Positions 26,788 through 34,942 of a stretch of 64,000 nt of DNA are shown in pieces. The stretch is from an uncultured Bryobacteraceae bacterium (GTDB lineage: Bacteria > Acidobacteriota > Terriglobia > Bryobacterales > Bryobacteraceae): NCBI GenBank assembly GCA_937924525.1, contig CALDSU010000016.1, positions 124,001 to 188,000 on the forward strand, in the 5' to 3' direction. The notes under the pieces were generated by a model, which saw only the letters and a list, made by a program, of their open reading frames with translations, did no database searches and was not told the DNA's origin. Both the position numbers and the translations under genes were made by a program. How positions within the stretch are numbered: position 1 is the stretch's first letter; each line of letters opens with the position of its first letter.

Positions 26788-26858
26788 TCGTCATCCGGGC
26801 TCATCAAGAGCGGGGATCTTCGACCGCGAGCTGGCTTGGCGCCGCAAGACACGCGCAA

Positions 26859-27659
26859 TCAGAACGTCGCGGCGGCTCGCCGGTCCAGTTCTCCCCGGAA
26901 CACGGTGACGGCTTGGCCCGCCAGCAGGACCCGCTCGCCGGCCAGGGCCACGCGTACGATTCCTCCGCGCCGGGAGGCCTGAAACGCGGTAAATCGCGTG
27001 CGCCCCAGGCGCGCGGCCCAATAGGGGCCCAGACAACAATGCGCCGACCCGGTGACGGGGTCCTCCCCGATGCCGGACGCCGGGGCGAAAAACCGCGAGA
27101 CAAAATCGTACTCCGCCCCGCGAGCGGTGACGATGACACCGCGGACCGGCAAGCGCGCCAACCTCGCCAAATCGGGTTCCAGGGCGCGCACCGCGTGCTC
27201 GGTCGCCACTTCCACCAGGTAGTCGAACTGGCTCCGGCTGACGGAAACGGCGTCGGCGCCGAGCGCCGCCAGCAGGTCCGGCGGCGCTGATACGGGCTCG
27301 GCGGGCTTGGCCGGAAAATCCATTTCAAGCCAGTCGTCCTGGCGCACGGCCAAGAGCATGCCCGAGCGCGTATGGAAGCGCGCAACCGCATCCGCCGCCA
27401 GCGCGCCGGTCTCCCACAGCACGTGGGCGCTGGCCAGCGTGGCGTGACCGCACAGGTCCACTTCCACGGTCGGCGTAAACCAACGCAGATCGCAGGCTCC
27501 GTCCGGCCGGGGATGCAGGAACGCGGTTTCCGACAGGTTCATTTCCGCCGCGAATGCCTGCATCCACGAGACGCCGGCCGGTTGCTCAAGCAGGCAGACG
27601 GCGGCGGGATTGCCGGCGAACGGCCGCGCCGTGAATGCGTCCACCTGAAAAATGCGCAT
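26859..27659 (-). CDS. PhzF-family isomerase
   Basis: A 266-aa cytoplasmic protein of the PhzF/diaminopimelate-epimerase fold. The N-terminus MRIFQVDAFTARPFAGNPAAV, catalytic E44 in MNLSETAFL, CGHATLASAHVL and GEDPVTGSAHCCLGPYWA are diagnostic. PhzF itself isomerises a dihydroanthranilate derivative in phenazine synthesis; most relatives have unknown substrates and no phenazine genes are here. Its ATG directly follows the TAG stop of the RidA gene, so the two are coupled. It is slightly shorter than the usual 280-300 aa. Confidence 0.9.
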   Translation of the reverse strand: MRIFQVDAFTARPFAGNPAAVCLLEQPAGVSWMQAFAAEMNLSETAFLHPRPDGACDLRWFTPTVEVDLCGHATLASAHVLWETGALAADAVARFHTRSGMLLAVRQDDWLEMDFPAKPAEPVSAPPDLLAALGADAVSVSRSQFDYLVEVATEHAVRALEPDLARLARLPVRGVIVTARGAEYDFVSRFFAPASGIGEDPVTGSAHCCLGPYWAARLGRTRFTAFQASRRGGIVRVALAGERVLLAGQAVTVFRGELDRRAAATF

Positions 27660-28088
27660 CTACTTCGAGGCGGTGACGGTGATTTCGATGCGCGCCTTGC
27701 CCACCAGTCCCGCGACGCCGACCGTCGTGCGCACGGGGCGCGGTTCGGGAAAGTACGTGGTATACACCTGGTTCATCCGCGGGAACAACGACATGTCCGT
27801 CAGGTAGACGTTGACGGAGACCACGTCCGCGAAACTGTACTTGGCTTCCTTGAGAATGATCCCGATGTTGTCGAGCGTCTGGCGCACCTCGGCCTCAAAG
27901 TCGTCGGGGATCTGGCCGGTTTTCAGATCCTGGCCCACCTGTCCGGCGACGTAGAGCGTCTTGCCGACAATCAGACCGGGGCTGAACGGACGTCCGGTGG
28001 GGAACTCCTTGGGCTGGACCAACTTCTTCTGGGCAAAGGCGGGCAGCGCCAGCAGCGCGGCGGCCAGGGCGAAAGAAAGGATACGCAT
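27660..28088 (-). CDS. exported RidA (YjgF/YER057c/UK114) family protein
   Basis: A 142-aa protein made of a signal peptide (RILSFALAAALLALPAFA, cleavage near residue 20) and a full RidA domain. The substrate-binding Arg (R120 in PVRTTVGVAGL) and terminal Glu (E135 in ARIEITVTA) match active deaminases that hydrolyse reactive enamines/imines. GGGGG ahead of the ATG is a good ribosome site, and TATGAT upstream is a fair -10 box. RidA is normally cytoplasmic, so the signal is unusual. It sits between an amidohydrolase and PhzF on one strand. Confidence 0.88.
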   Translation of the reverse strand: MRILSFALAAALLALPAFAQKKLVQPKEFPTGRPFSPGLIVGKTLYVAGQVGQDLKTGQIPDDFEAEVRQTLDNIGIILKEAKYSFADVVSVNVYLTDMSLFPRMNQVYTTYFPEPRPVRTTVGVAGLVGKARIEITVTASK

Positions 28089-28135
28089 AGCCCCCTCATC
28101 ATAAACGGAGGGGCGCGGAGGACGCCAGCGCGCGG

Positions 28136-28975
28136 CTACCCGCGAATCTCCGGGAACCAGATCCGGCGCGCCGTCTCGCCCAGAATCTGCCGCCGCGCGG
28201 CGCTGGTGAGCGGCAGCACCTCCTGAAAGATGCGCAAGTGCTCGGCGTAGGTGATCTTCGGCGTCCAGACTTCGTTCGGATAGCTGCTGGCCCACACGCA
28301 GCGCTCGGGTCCGTAGGCGTCGATCACCGCGAGCGCCGCCTGGTGGAGGTCCTCGCAGGGGAAAGGCTGCCGGGTGCCCGTCCCGATAAAATCCACCTTC
28401 GCGTACAGGTTCGGGAAACGCGCCAGGCGCCGTACCGCTTCCAGGCTGGAGACCAGGTCCGGGCCGGGTTTCAGGTCCATGCAGTGGCAGAAGCCTACCG
28501 GGAGCCGCGGAAACGCCTCCAGCAGTTTGCTTGCGCCAGAAATATGCTCAGAGCGCATCAGGAACAAATCGACCGAGATGCCCAGGTCCGCGACCGTTCT
28601 CCAGAGCGCCCGCACGCCGTCATCGTCAAACGTGCGGCGGGCGGGCGAAGGCACGCTCCGCAGCGAGCGGACGCCGTACTGGCGAACGAAGCGCGCCAGG
28701 TCCCCCGGGCTACGGGGATCGTCCGGGTCGAGCGTACACACGCCGGCCATCCAGGCGCGTTCGCGGCGGGCGCTGTCGCACAGGTAGCGGTTGTCGTAAC
28801 CGTAGTAGGAGACGGTCTGGATCGCGCGGACATAGCTGACCCCGGCGGCCTGGCTTACCTGTCGCAGGTGTTCGGCCGAACCGACGCCCTGCGGGGGACG
28901 CAGCGGCTTATCCTTCGGCGGGTAGCGGCGGTCGTCGAAGGAGGTAATGTGGGCGTGGCAGTCGATGATCCGCAT
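28136..28975 (-). CDS. amidohydrolase_2 family protein with altered C-terminal metal site
   Basis: A 279-aa TIM-barrel hydrolase without signal peptide. The N-terminal DCHAHI (5-10) gives H7 and H9, and GFCHCMD carries a third His. The expected C-terminal motif of the family (FGSDWP or similar, with a catalytic Asp) reads CVWASSYPNE, so the Asp is Ser. It either uses one metal or has changed activity. It is the first gene of a likely operon (amidohydrolase, exported RidA, PhzF); 47 bp separate it from RidA. Function is unknown. Confidence 0.75.
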   Translation of the reverse strand: MRIIDCHAHITSFDDRRYPPKDKPLRPPQGVGSAEHLRQVSQAAGVSYVRAIQTVSYYGYDNRYLCDSARRERAWMAGVCTLDPDDPRSPGDLARFVRQYGVRSLRSVPSPARRTFDDDGVRALWRTVADLGISVDLFLMRSEHISGASKLLEAFPRLPVGFCHCMDLKPGPDLVSSLEAVRRLARFPNLYAKVDFIGTGTRQPFPCEDLHQAALAVIDAYGPERCVWASSYPNEVWTPKITYAEHLRIFQEVLPLTSAARRQILGETARRIWFPEIRG

Positions 28976-28982
28976 GGGCCAC

Positions 28983-29024
28983 AGTATGCGGGGTATGGCG
29001 GAGAGCGGTCAACGGGTATACAAT
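28983..29024. promoter_or_regulatory. divergent promoter: amidohydrolase / propeller-CehA protein
   Basis: Minus-strand CATACT (28988-28983) ends 7 nt before the amidohydrolase ATG, and plus-strand TATACAAT (29017-29024) ends 10 nt before the ATG at 29035. The 59-bp spacer thus serves both genes with very short leaders. Confidence 0.45.
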
Positions 29025-29034
29025 CGGCGATTCT

Positions 29035-31524
29035 ATGAGAGTCACCGCCGGGATTCTGCTGTTGGTATGCGCCGCCTCCGCCGCGCCGCCGCGCGGACGG
29101 TACGCTTCGGGCTACATGTATAGCTACTACGTGCCGCAGACGGCCAGCACGCCCTGGCGTCCGGCGTGGTCGCCCGACGGGCAGGAAATCGCCTTCGGCA
29201 TGGCGGGCTCGGTCTGGAAGATGCGCGTGGATTCGGACGTGGCGTATGAATTGACCGCCAACGCGACCTACGATTCCTCGCCCGCGTTTTCGCCCGACGG
29301 GCGCTTTCTGGCGTACACGGCCGAGGATCACGAGGGAGTGGCGTTGCTGCTGCTCCAGCTTGCCACCGGCGAGAGCAGCGTGCTCATGAAGGGGGGGCTC
29401 AACCTGGACCCGGTCTTCTCCCCGGACGGCAAGCGCCTGGCGTTTGTCCGCAACGAGCCCAAGGGCCAGTTTCACGTGTGGACGCTTCCGCTCGAAAACG
29501 GGAAGCCCGGCGCGCCGGTCCGCCTCTCGGAGGAGAACTCGTTCGGCCGTCCGCGCCTCTATTTCAGTTCGTACGACGATCATATTCAACCCACCTGGTC
29601 TCCGGATGGCAAGGAATTGATCCTGGTTTCCAACCGCGGCATCCCGCTCGGTTCGGGCGCGATCTGGCGCGCGCCGGCGCAGCCCGATCTGATGAAGCAG
29701 GCCAGGATGATACTCCGCGAGGAGACGCTGTACCGCACCAAGCCGCAGTGGTCGCCGGACGGCAAACGGATTCTCTACAGTTCGCATCGCGGCAGCCAGT
29801 ACAACAATTTGTATGTGTTGCCGGTGGATGGCGGGGAGCCGTACCAACTGACGTTTGGCGATTACGACCATTTCGACCCCGCCTGGTCGCCGGACGGGGA
29901 GTGGATCGTTTACGTCACCAACCAGCACGGCCTCTCCGACCTCCGCGTGCTGGCCGCTTTCGGCGGCGAGGAGCGGCGGTTGCCAATTCTCCGCCGCGTC
30001 TATCGCCGACCCATGGGCACGCTGGAGGTGTACCTCCGCGACGCCGCCAGCGGCCGGCCCACCGCCGCCCGCATCCAACTGGAGGCCTCCGACGGCAAGT
30101 GGTACGCGCCGCCGGACGCCTTCCAGCGGGTGGCCGGCCGTTACGCCCGCACGGATTTCTTCCACGCCGAAGGCCGTTTCGCCCTGGACCTGCCCGCCGG
30201 CGAGGCGAAACTGGAAGCCGCCAAAGGACTGGAATACTGGCCGCTGCAGCAGAACGTGCGCATCGAAGCCGGGCGCGTGGCGCAGGTGACGCTCGACCTG
30301 CGGCGTATGACCAACGCGAACGCGCTCGGCTGGTACTCCGGCAGCGACCACGTGCACATGAACTACGGCGGCAACCTGCGCAACACGCCGGAGAACCTCC
30401 TGTTCATGGGCCGCGCCGAGGACCTGAATTTCGTCGGCGAAAAAGTGGCCAACAAAGACAACCGCGTCTTCGACCACCAGTACTTTTCGGGTGGCGGGCC
30501 TTACCGGGGTTCCAACGAGACGCAACTGCTTACGTTCGGTCAGGAGTACCGCCCGCCGTTTTACGGGCACATCAACTTCATCAACCTCACGCGCCATTTC
30601 CTGTCGCCGTACACCACCGGCTACGAAGGCACGGCCATCGAGAGCCTGTACCCGAGCAACACGGACATGTTCCGGGCGGCCCGCAAGCAGGGCGCCCTCG
30701 GCGGCTACGTCCATCCCTTTTCGGGCGACCCGCCCAAACAGGGCTATGGCGTGGCTCGCGGATTTCCGGTCGACCTGGCGTTGGGCGTCTTCGACTACTT
30801 TGAAGTAATGACCAGCGCCGGCCATTTCACGCACACCGTGAAGGTCTGGCACCGGGCGCTGAACTGCGGGTTCCGGGTCACCGCGTCGGCCGGGGAGGAT
30901 TCGATTTCGAACCTGCACGCCACGCCAGCGGTGGGCGCGGCGCGCCTGTACGCCTACCTCGGCGACAAACTGGAGTGGCCGCGCTGGCTGGACGCCATCC
31001 GCCGCGGGCGGACTTTCGTCACCAACGCGCCGCTCTTGCAGTTTGCCGTGAACGGAGAAATCCCCGGCGGCGAAATCCGCCTGCCCGCCGGCGGCGGCGA
31101 GGTCGACGTGGACGCCCGCTTCGCATCGATCGTGCCGGTGGAAAAGCTGGAGATTTTCTTCAACGGGCGGGCTGTGGAGACGATCGCGCCGCAAGCCGCC
31201 GACGGGCGCACGGGGCATCTGCGCAAACGAATCGCCATTCCGCGCAGCGGGTGGTTGACCTGCCGCGCGTCCCACTCGCAGCCCCAGCACCCCATCGACG
31301 ACAGCTATATCGTGGCGGAGACCAGTCCCGTGTACGTGCTTTGCGGCGACCAGCCTATCCGGTCGCGCGAGGACGCCGAGTACTTCATCCGCTGGATCGA
31401 CGACATCGCGAAAATGGCCGAGCAACACGCCGGCTGGCGCTCGGAGAAAGAGAAGAAGCACGTGCTCGGACAGTTCAGCGAAGCCCGCGCGATCTTGGTG
31501 CAGCGCGCCCGGGAGGCGCGCTAG
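29035..31524 (+). CDS. exported TolB-like beta-propeller fused to CehA/McbA-type metallohydrolase
   Basis: An 829-aa protein with a signal (RVTAGILLLVCAASA). Residues about 40-325 form a WD40-like/TolB propeller with repeated WSPDGQEIAF-like blades (WSPDGKELILV, WSPDGKRILYSS, WSPDGEWIVYVT). A carbohydrate-binding-like linker follows (about 330-425), then a CehA/McbA-type PHP metallohydrolase region (about 430-800) with SGSDHVHMNYGG, GGYVHPFSGDP and FEVMTSAGHFTHTVKVWH. The family hydrolyses phosphoesters, amides or carbamates. The combination suggests a periplasmic hydrolase with a substrate-binding propeller. Two Tat/Sec-exported neighbours follow closely. Confidence 0.8.
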   Translation: MRVTAGILLLVCAASAAPPRGRYASGYMYSYYVPQTASTPWRPAWSPDGQEIAFGMAGSVWKMRVDSDVAYELTANATYDSSPAFSPDGRFLAYTAEDHEGVALLLLQLATGESSVLMKGGLNLDPVFSPDGKRLAFVRNEPKGQFHVWTLPLENGKPGAPVRLSEENSFGRPRLYFSSYDDHIQPTWSPDGKELILVSNRGIPLGSGAIWRAPAQPDLMKQARMILREETLYRTKPQWSPDGKRILYSSHRGSQYNNLYVLPVDGGEPYQLTFGDYDHFDPAWSPDGEWIVYVTNQHGLSDLRVLAAFGGEERRLPILRRVYRRPMGTLEVYLRDAASGRPTAARIQLEASDGKWYAPPDAFQRVAGRYARTDFFHAEGRFALDLPAGEAKLEAAKGLEYWPLQQNVRIEAGRVAQVTLDLRRMTNANALGWYSGSDHVHMNYGGNLRNTPENLLFMGRAEDLNFVGEKVANKDNRVFDHQYFSGGGPYRGSNETQLLTFGQEYRPPFYGHINFINLTRHFLSPYTTGYEGTAIESLYPSNTDMFRAARKQGALGGYVHPFSGDPPKQGYGVARGFPVDLALGVFDYFEVMTSAGHFTHTVKVWHRALNCGFRVTASAGEDSISNLHATPAVGAARLYAYLGDKLEWPRWLDAIRRGRTFVTNAPLLQFAVNGEIPGGEIRLPAGGGEVDVDARFASIVPVEKLEIFFNGRAVETIAPQAADGRTGHLRKRIAIPRSGWLTCRASHSQPQHPIDDSYIVAETSPVYVLCGDQPIRSREDAEYFIRWIDDIAKMAEQHAGWRSEKEKKHVLGQFSEARAILVQRAREAR

Positions 31525-31540
31525 CGCGCAGGGGGAAACG

Positions 31541-32791
31541 ATGAAGGTCAACCGCCGCCAGTTCCTGACGGCCGCCGCCGTAGCATCGGCGGGGCACGCC
31601 TCGGCCGAACCCGATTGGGAAGCGATTCGCCGGACGTTTCCGCGGGCGTTGAACGAAACCTATTTCAACGCCGCCGCCCAGCACCCGCTGGGCGTCCACA
31701 CCGTGCAGGCCATGCAGCGCTACATGGACTTCCTGTACCTCGGCCCTGGCGAGGGACGCGAAGACCTGTGGGAGACCATGCTGCCGAAAGTGCGGCCCGG
31801 TTTCGCCCGTCTGATCAACGCCAGACCCTCGGAAGTCACGCTCTGCCCGAGCACCACCGTGGGCGAGAACCTGGTGTTGAACGGGATGGACCTGGCGGGC
31901 GGCAACGTGGTGACCAACGATTTGCACTACAGCGCCTGCCTGGCCGGCTACCTCCGGCGCCGGCGCATGGGCCTGGACGTCCGCATCGTCAAGCACCGCG
32001 ACTGGCGCATCGACCTGCGCGACATGGAGCGCGCGGTCGACCGCAAGACCAGGCTGATCGCGATTTCGCTGGTGTCCTCCGTGAACGGCCACCTGGAGGA
32101 CGCGCGCGCTCTCTCCGAACTGGCCCATGCGCATGGGGCGTACCTGTTCGCGGACATCATCCAGGGCGCGGGCGCGATCCCGATCGACGTGCGCGCCCTG
32201 GGCATCGACATGGCCTCCTGCGGCATGTACAAGTGGTTGCAAGGCGAGCACGGCTGGGCGTTTCTCTACCTGCGCGAGGACCTCATCGGCTCGGTGGTCA
32301 AGCCAACGCAGTTTACCGGGCGCCCGGAGATGAACTACCCGCCGTGGACGCCCAAACCCAAAGCCGGCCAGCCGGAATTCATCGCGCACGATCCCCAAGG
32401 CATCGCGGACTTCGACGTGGGCACGCCTTCGGTCATCACGCTGGCGGCGCAGCACGCGGCGCTGGGCTTCATCGAGCGGCTGACGATTCCGCGCATCCGC
32501 GCCCACGCCCGCGCCCTCACGGAGCGTTTGCGGAAAGAATTGCCCGCGTTGGGCTACCGCCCGATCACACCTCCGGGGACCGAAACGCCCATCGTCACGT
32601 TCCTGTGTCCGGACGCCGAACAGACCAAGGAAAAGATCCGCCGCGCGGCGCGGGAAGGGCGGGCGCGCATCTCCATCACCGGTCCGAACTCCGCCCTGAC
32701 GGTCGGCCGCTTCGGCAACCACCTGCGCTTTTCGGTGAGCGTGTACAACCACCAGCAGGATGTCGATCGCATGCTGGAAGTCCTAAGTTGA
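31541..32791 (+). CDS. Tat-exported class V aminotransferase/cysteine-desulfurase-fold enzyme
   Basis: A 416-aa PLP enzyme. The N-terminus VNRRQFLTAAAVASAGHASA is a Tat signal. The PLP-binding Lys is K231 in ASCGMYKWLQGEHG, preceded by D205/Q208 in FADIIQGAGA. There is no desulfurase-type reactive Cys loop, so aminotransferase, epimerase or lyase activity is more likely. PLP is loaded in the cytoplasm, which explains Tat export. The start lies 16 bp after the propeller-CehA gene, so the two are probably cotranscribed. Confidence 0.85.
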   Translation: MKVNRRQFLTAAAVASAGHASAEPDWEAIRRTFPRALNETYFNAAAQHPLGVHTVQAMQRYMDFLYLGPGEGREDLWETMLPKVRPGFARLINARPSEVTLCPSTTVGENLVLNGMDLAGGNVVTNDLHYSACLAGYLRRRRMGLDVRIVKHRDWRIDLRDMERAVDRKTRLIAISLVSSVNGHLEDARALSELAHAHGAYLFADIIQGAGAIPIDVRALGIDMASCGMYKWLQGEHGWAFLYLREDLIGSVVKPTQFTGRPEMNYPPWTPKPKAGQPEFIAHDPQGIADFDVGTPSVITLAAQHAALGFIERLTIPRIRAHARALTERLRKELPALGYRPITPPGTETPIVTFLCPDAEQTKEKIRRAAREGRARISITGPNSALTVGRFGNHLRFSVSVYNHQQDVDRMLEVLS

Positions 32792-32804
32792 CGCGCGCGG
32801 GCGC

Positions 32805-32833
32805 TTGACGAAACGGGTGCGCCATCCGATAGG
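32805..32833 (+). promoter_or_regulatory. promoter of the PKD-domain protein gene
   Basis: TTGACG (32805-32810) is a near-consensus -35, followed after 17 bp by GATAGG (32828-32833), a modest -10. A GAGGGG ribosome site lies 8 nt before the ATG at 32850. Confidence 0.45.
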
Positions 32834-32849
32834 CTGAGGGGACAATCCC

Positions 32850-33923
32850 ATGCGAAACCTGCTGCTCGTCGCGGCTGCGCTGCCGCTCACCCTCGCCGCC
32901 CTGGAACGTCCGGACGTCGAGTTCAAAATCTTCCAGTTCCCGCCAGACCGCATTCCCCGCATCGACGGGAAGACGGACGACTGGGACCTGGTCCCCGAGG
33001 CGTACGTGATTGGCGCGGACCAACTGAAGGAAACCGTGGTGGGGCGCGGCGCCAACCTCGACCCCAAGGACCTGGACGTGCGCGTCAAAGTGGGCTGGGT
33101 CAAGGGCATGAACCAGCTCTATTTCCTGTACGAAGCTTCGGACGACTACTGGGACTTTGCGCAGCCCGATCTGCACAACGACATTTTCGAGCTGGTGATC
33201 GACGGCGACCTGTCCGGCGGCCCGTTCATCAAACACCTGCACCCGTATGACAAGCTCAGCCGCGAGGAGGCGCACTTTTCCTACCACGGCGTGCACGCGC
33301 AAAACTACCACATCTTCACTCCGGCCGTGGACAAGCCATGGGCTTTCGTTTGGGGTTGCCAGCCCTGGATCAAGGATCTGCCCTACGCCAACGCCGCGTA
33401 CGCCTACAGCTTCAAGCCCGGGGAGCCCGGCAAACTGGTGCTCGAGTTCTGGGTCACGCCGTTCGACTACGCGGGGTGCGAAGGTCCCAGCCGCGCCATC
33501 GTCTCCCAGCTTCGCGAGAACAAGGTGATTGGCATGTCATGGGCCATCCTGGACTATGACGACGCGCAGGCCAAGCAATACGAAGGTTTCTATAACCTCT
33601 CGCACAAGACCACCATGTACGGCAACGCCAGCGACCTGGTGGCCTTCCGCCTCATGCCGCTGGAAGCGCGGTTCCGCAAGCCGGTGGAGGCGCGCTGGTC
33701 GTTTCAGGTAATCGACATGGACCGCCGCCTGGTGGCCTTCCGGGACGAATCGTATGGCCAGGTGACCTCCTGGCATTGGGATTTCGGTGACGGCAAGACC
33801 AGCACCGCACAGCATCCGCTGCACCAGTATGAGAAGCCCGGCGAGTACACCGTGCTGCTCACCGTGGAGGGACCCGCGGGCAAAGCGCGGCTGGCGCAGG
33901 TACGCGACCTGGTCCTGAAGTGA
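32850..33923 (+). CDS. exported protein with CBM9-like and PKD domains
   Basis: A 357-aa secreted protein. The signal peptide (RNLLLVAAALPLTLAA) is followed by an N-terminal beta domain of CBM9-like type (about 25-275; PRIDGKTDDWDLVPEAYVIG, NDIFELVIDGDLSGG). A C-terminal PKD domain (about 285-357) has WHWDFGDGKTSTAQ and YEKPGEYTVLLTV. It probably binds carbohydrate or protein in the envelope and has no enzymatic motif. It follows the aminotransferase by 58 bp with its own promoter, and its stop is 4 bp from the convergent Rsm22 gene. Confidence 0.82.
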   Translation: MRNLLLVAAALPLTLAALERPDVEFKIFQFPPDRIPRIDGKTDDWDLVPEAYVIGADQLKETVVGRGANLDPKDLDVRVKVGWVKGMNQLYFLYEASDDYWDFAQPDLHNDIFELVIDGDLSGGPFIKHLHPYDKLSREEAHFSYHGVHAQNYHIFTPAVDKPWAFVWGCQPWIKDLPYANAAYAYSFKPGEPGKLVLEFWVTPFDYAGCEGPSRAIVSQLRENKVIGMSWAILDYDDAQAKQYEGFYNLSHKTTMYGNASDLVAFRLMPLEARFRKPVEARWSFQVIDMDRRLVAFRDESYGQVTSWHWDFGDGKTSTAQHPLHQYEKPGEYTVLLTVEGPAGKARLAQVRDLVLK

Positions 33924-33927
33924 CCGC

Positions 33928-34890
33928 TCAGCGCGCAGGTTCGCGCCACTCGCCGCCCCAGCGCGACTTCCGGGCGAGTTTAAAGCGCTCGCGGTCGCGG
34001 TGGGGGATGCGGGTCACCGCGAGCCCGTGCGGACCGCACAGATGCAGCGTGACGCAGCCCGGTGCGATCGCCGGACGCCGCAGAATGCGCGCGTCCGCGG
34101 CGGGCGGTTCCCGGCGGACCGCGGCCAGGTAAGAGAATTTTTCGTCCTCATACCCCAGGCGCCCGCTCTTCAGATAGCGGTGCAGCGCAGACCGCTCGAC
34201 GCGTTGGGCGAAGTGGCACCAGTCTCCGGCAGGCAGCGGGCACGTCTGCTGGTGCGGACAGGGCGCGGCCATGCGGGCGCCCGCCGCCAGGAGTTCCTCC
34301 CGATACCGGCGGATGCGCGCGAAGCCCTCCGGGGCGCCCGGCTCGATGCAAACCAGCGCGGCGGCGGCCGCTTCCCAGGCGCGGCGCAGCACGGGCAGCG
34401 CGCGCTCCAGAGGGAGTTCGGTCAGCGAATAGGCGGCTACCACCAGGTCCGCCTGGCCCAGCGGCGTCCGTCCCAGATCGCCCTGCCGCCCTTCCACCTC
34501 CAGCGCCGGATAGGCGGCCGCGGCCAATTCCCGGCTGAGGCGCAACCAGGCGGCATCCTGTTCCACCAGGCGCGCCGCCGCCAGTTCCGGCCACAACTCC
34601 GCCGCCGCGAACGTGGCCGTGCCCGGGCCTGCGCCCAAGTCCAGCAAGCTGGACGGGGCGAAACCGTGGCACCGCGCGCGCAGTTCGGCCAGCGCCGCGT
34701 AAGCGGCCGCGAAGGTCGCCGGCAGCCGGATGGCCAGGTAGGCGAGGCGCTCGTCATCGGCGGGGGAAGCGGCGGCCGCCGGCGAGCGATAGCGTTCGGC
34801 CAGACGCCCGGCGGCTAGCGACAGGTTACGTGTGGGAACGCCGCTCAGCCTCGCGGCGATCGCGTCGCGCAGTGCAAGCGGCAAGTGCAT
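33928..34890 (-). CDS. Rsm22-family methyltransferase with Fe-S type Cys motif
   Basis: A 320-aa SAM-binding protein of the Rsm22 family (mitochondrial ribosome assembly factor METTL17/Rsm22). The SAM motif is LLDLGAGPGTATFAA (82-96), with the acidic VAAYSLTELP at 151-160. Downstream lie C211, C217 and C225 (APCPHQQTCPLPAGDWCHF) with a fourth Cys at 279 or 285. This CX5CX7C spacing matches the cluster-binding motif described for METTL17. Bacterial members probably act on small-subunit rRNA or in its assembly. An upstream CATAAT and GGCTCC spacer precede the ATG. Confidence 0.82.
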   Translation of the reverse strand: MHLPLALRDAIAARLSGVPTRNLSLAAGRLAERYRSPAAAASPADDERLAYLAIRLPATFAAAYAALAELRARCHGFAPSSLLDLGAGPGTATFAAAELWPELAAARLVEQDAAWLRLSRELAAAAYPALEVEGRQGDLGRTPLGQADLVVAAYSLTELPLERALPVLRRAWEAAAAALVCIEPGAPEGFARIRRYREELLAAGARMAAPCPHQQTCPLPAGDWCHFAQRVERSALHRYLKSGRLGYEDEKFSYLAAVRREPPAADARILRRPAIAPGCVTLHLCGPHGLAVTRIPHRDRERFKLARKSRWGGEWREPAR

Positions 34891-34908
34891 GGGGAAGGAG
34901 CCCTCTTC

Positions 34909-34914
34909 ATTATG
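34909..34914 (-). promoter_or_regulatory. candidate -10 box of the Rsm22 gene
   Basis: Minus-strand CATAAT matches five of six consensus positions and ends 18 nt before the ATG at 34890, leaving room for a GAGGG/AAGG-type ribosome site. Confidence 0.4.
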
Positions 34915-34942
34915 GCGCAGGCCGCGCCGGCCGCAGGTGCAG

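Noticed and set aside
28855-31551. 898-residue frame antisense to the propeller-CehA gene
   Set aside because: Its composition is biased by high GC in the opposite strand, and it matches no family. The forward gene has a signal peptide and clear domains.
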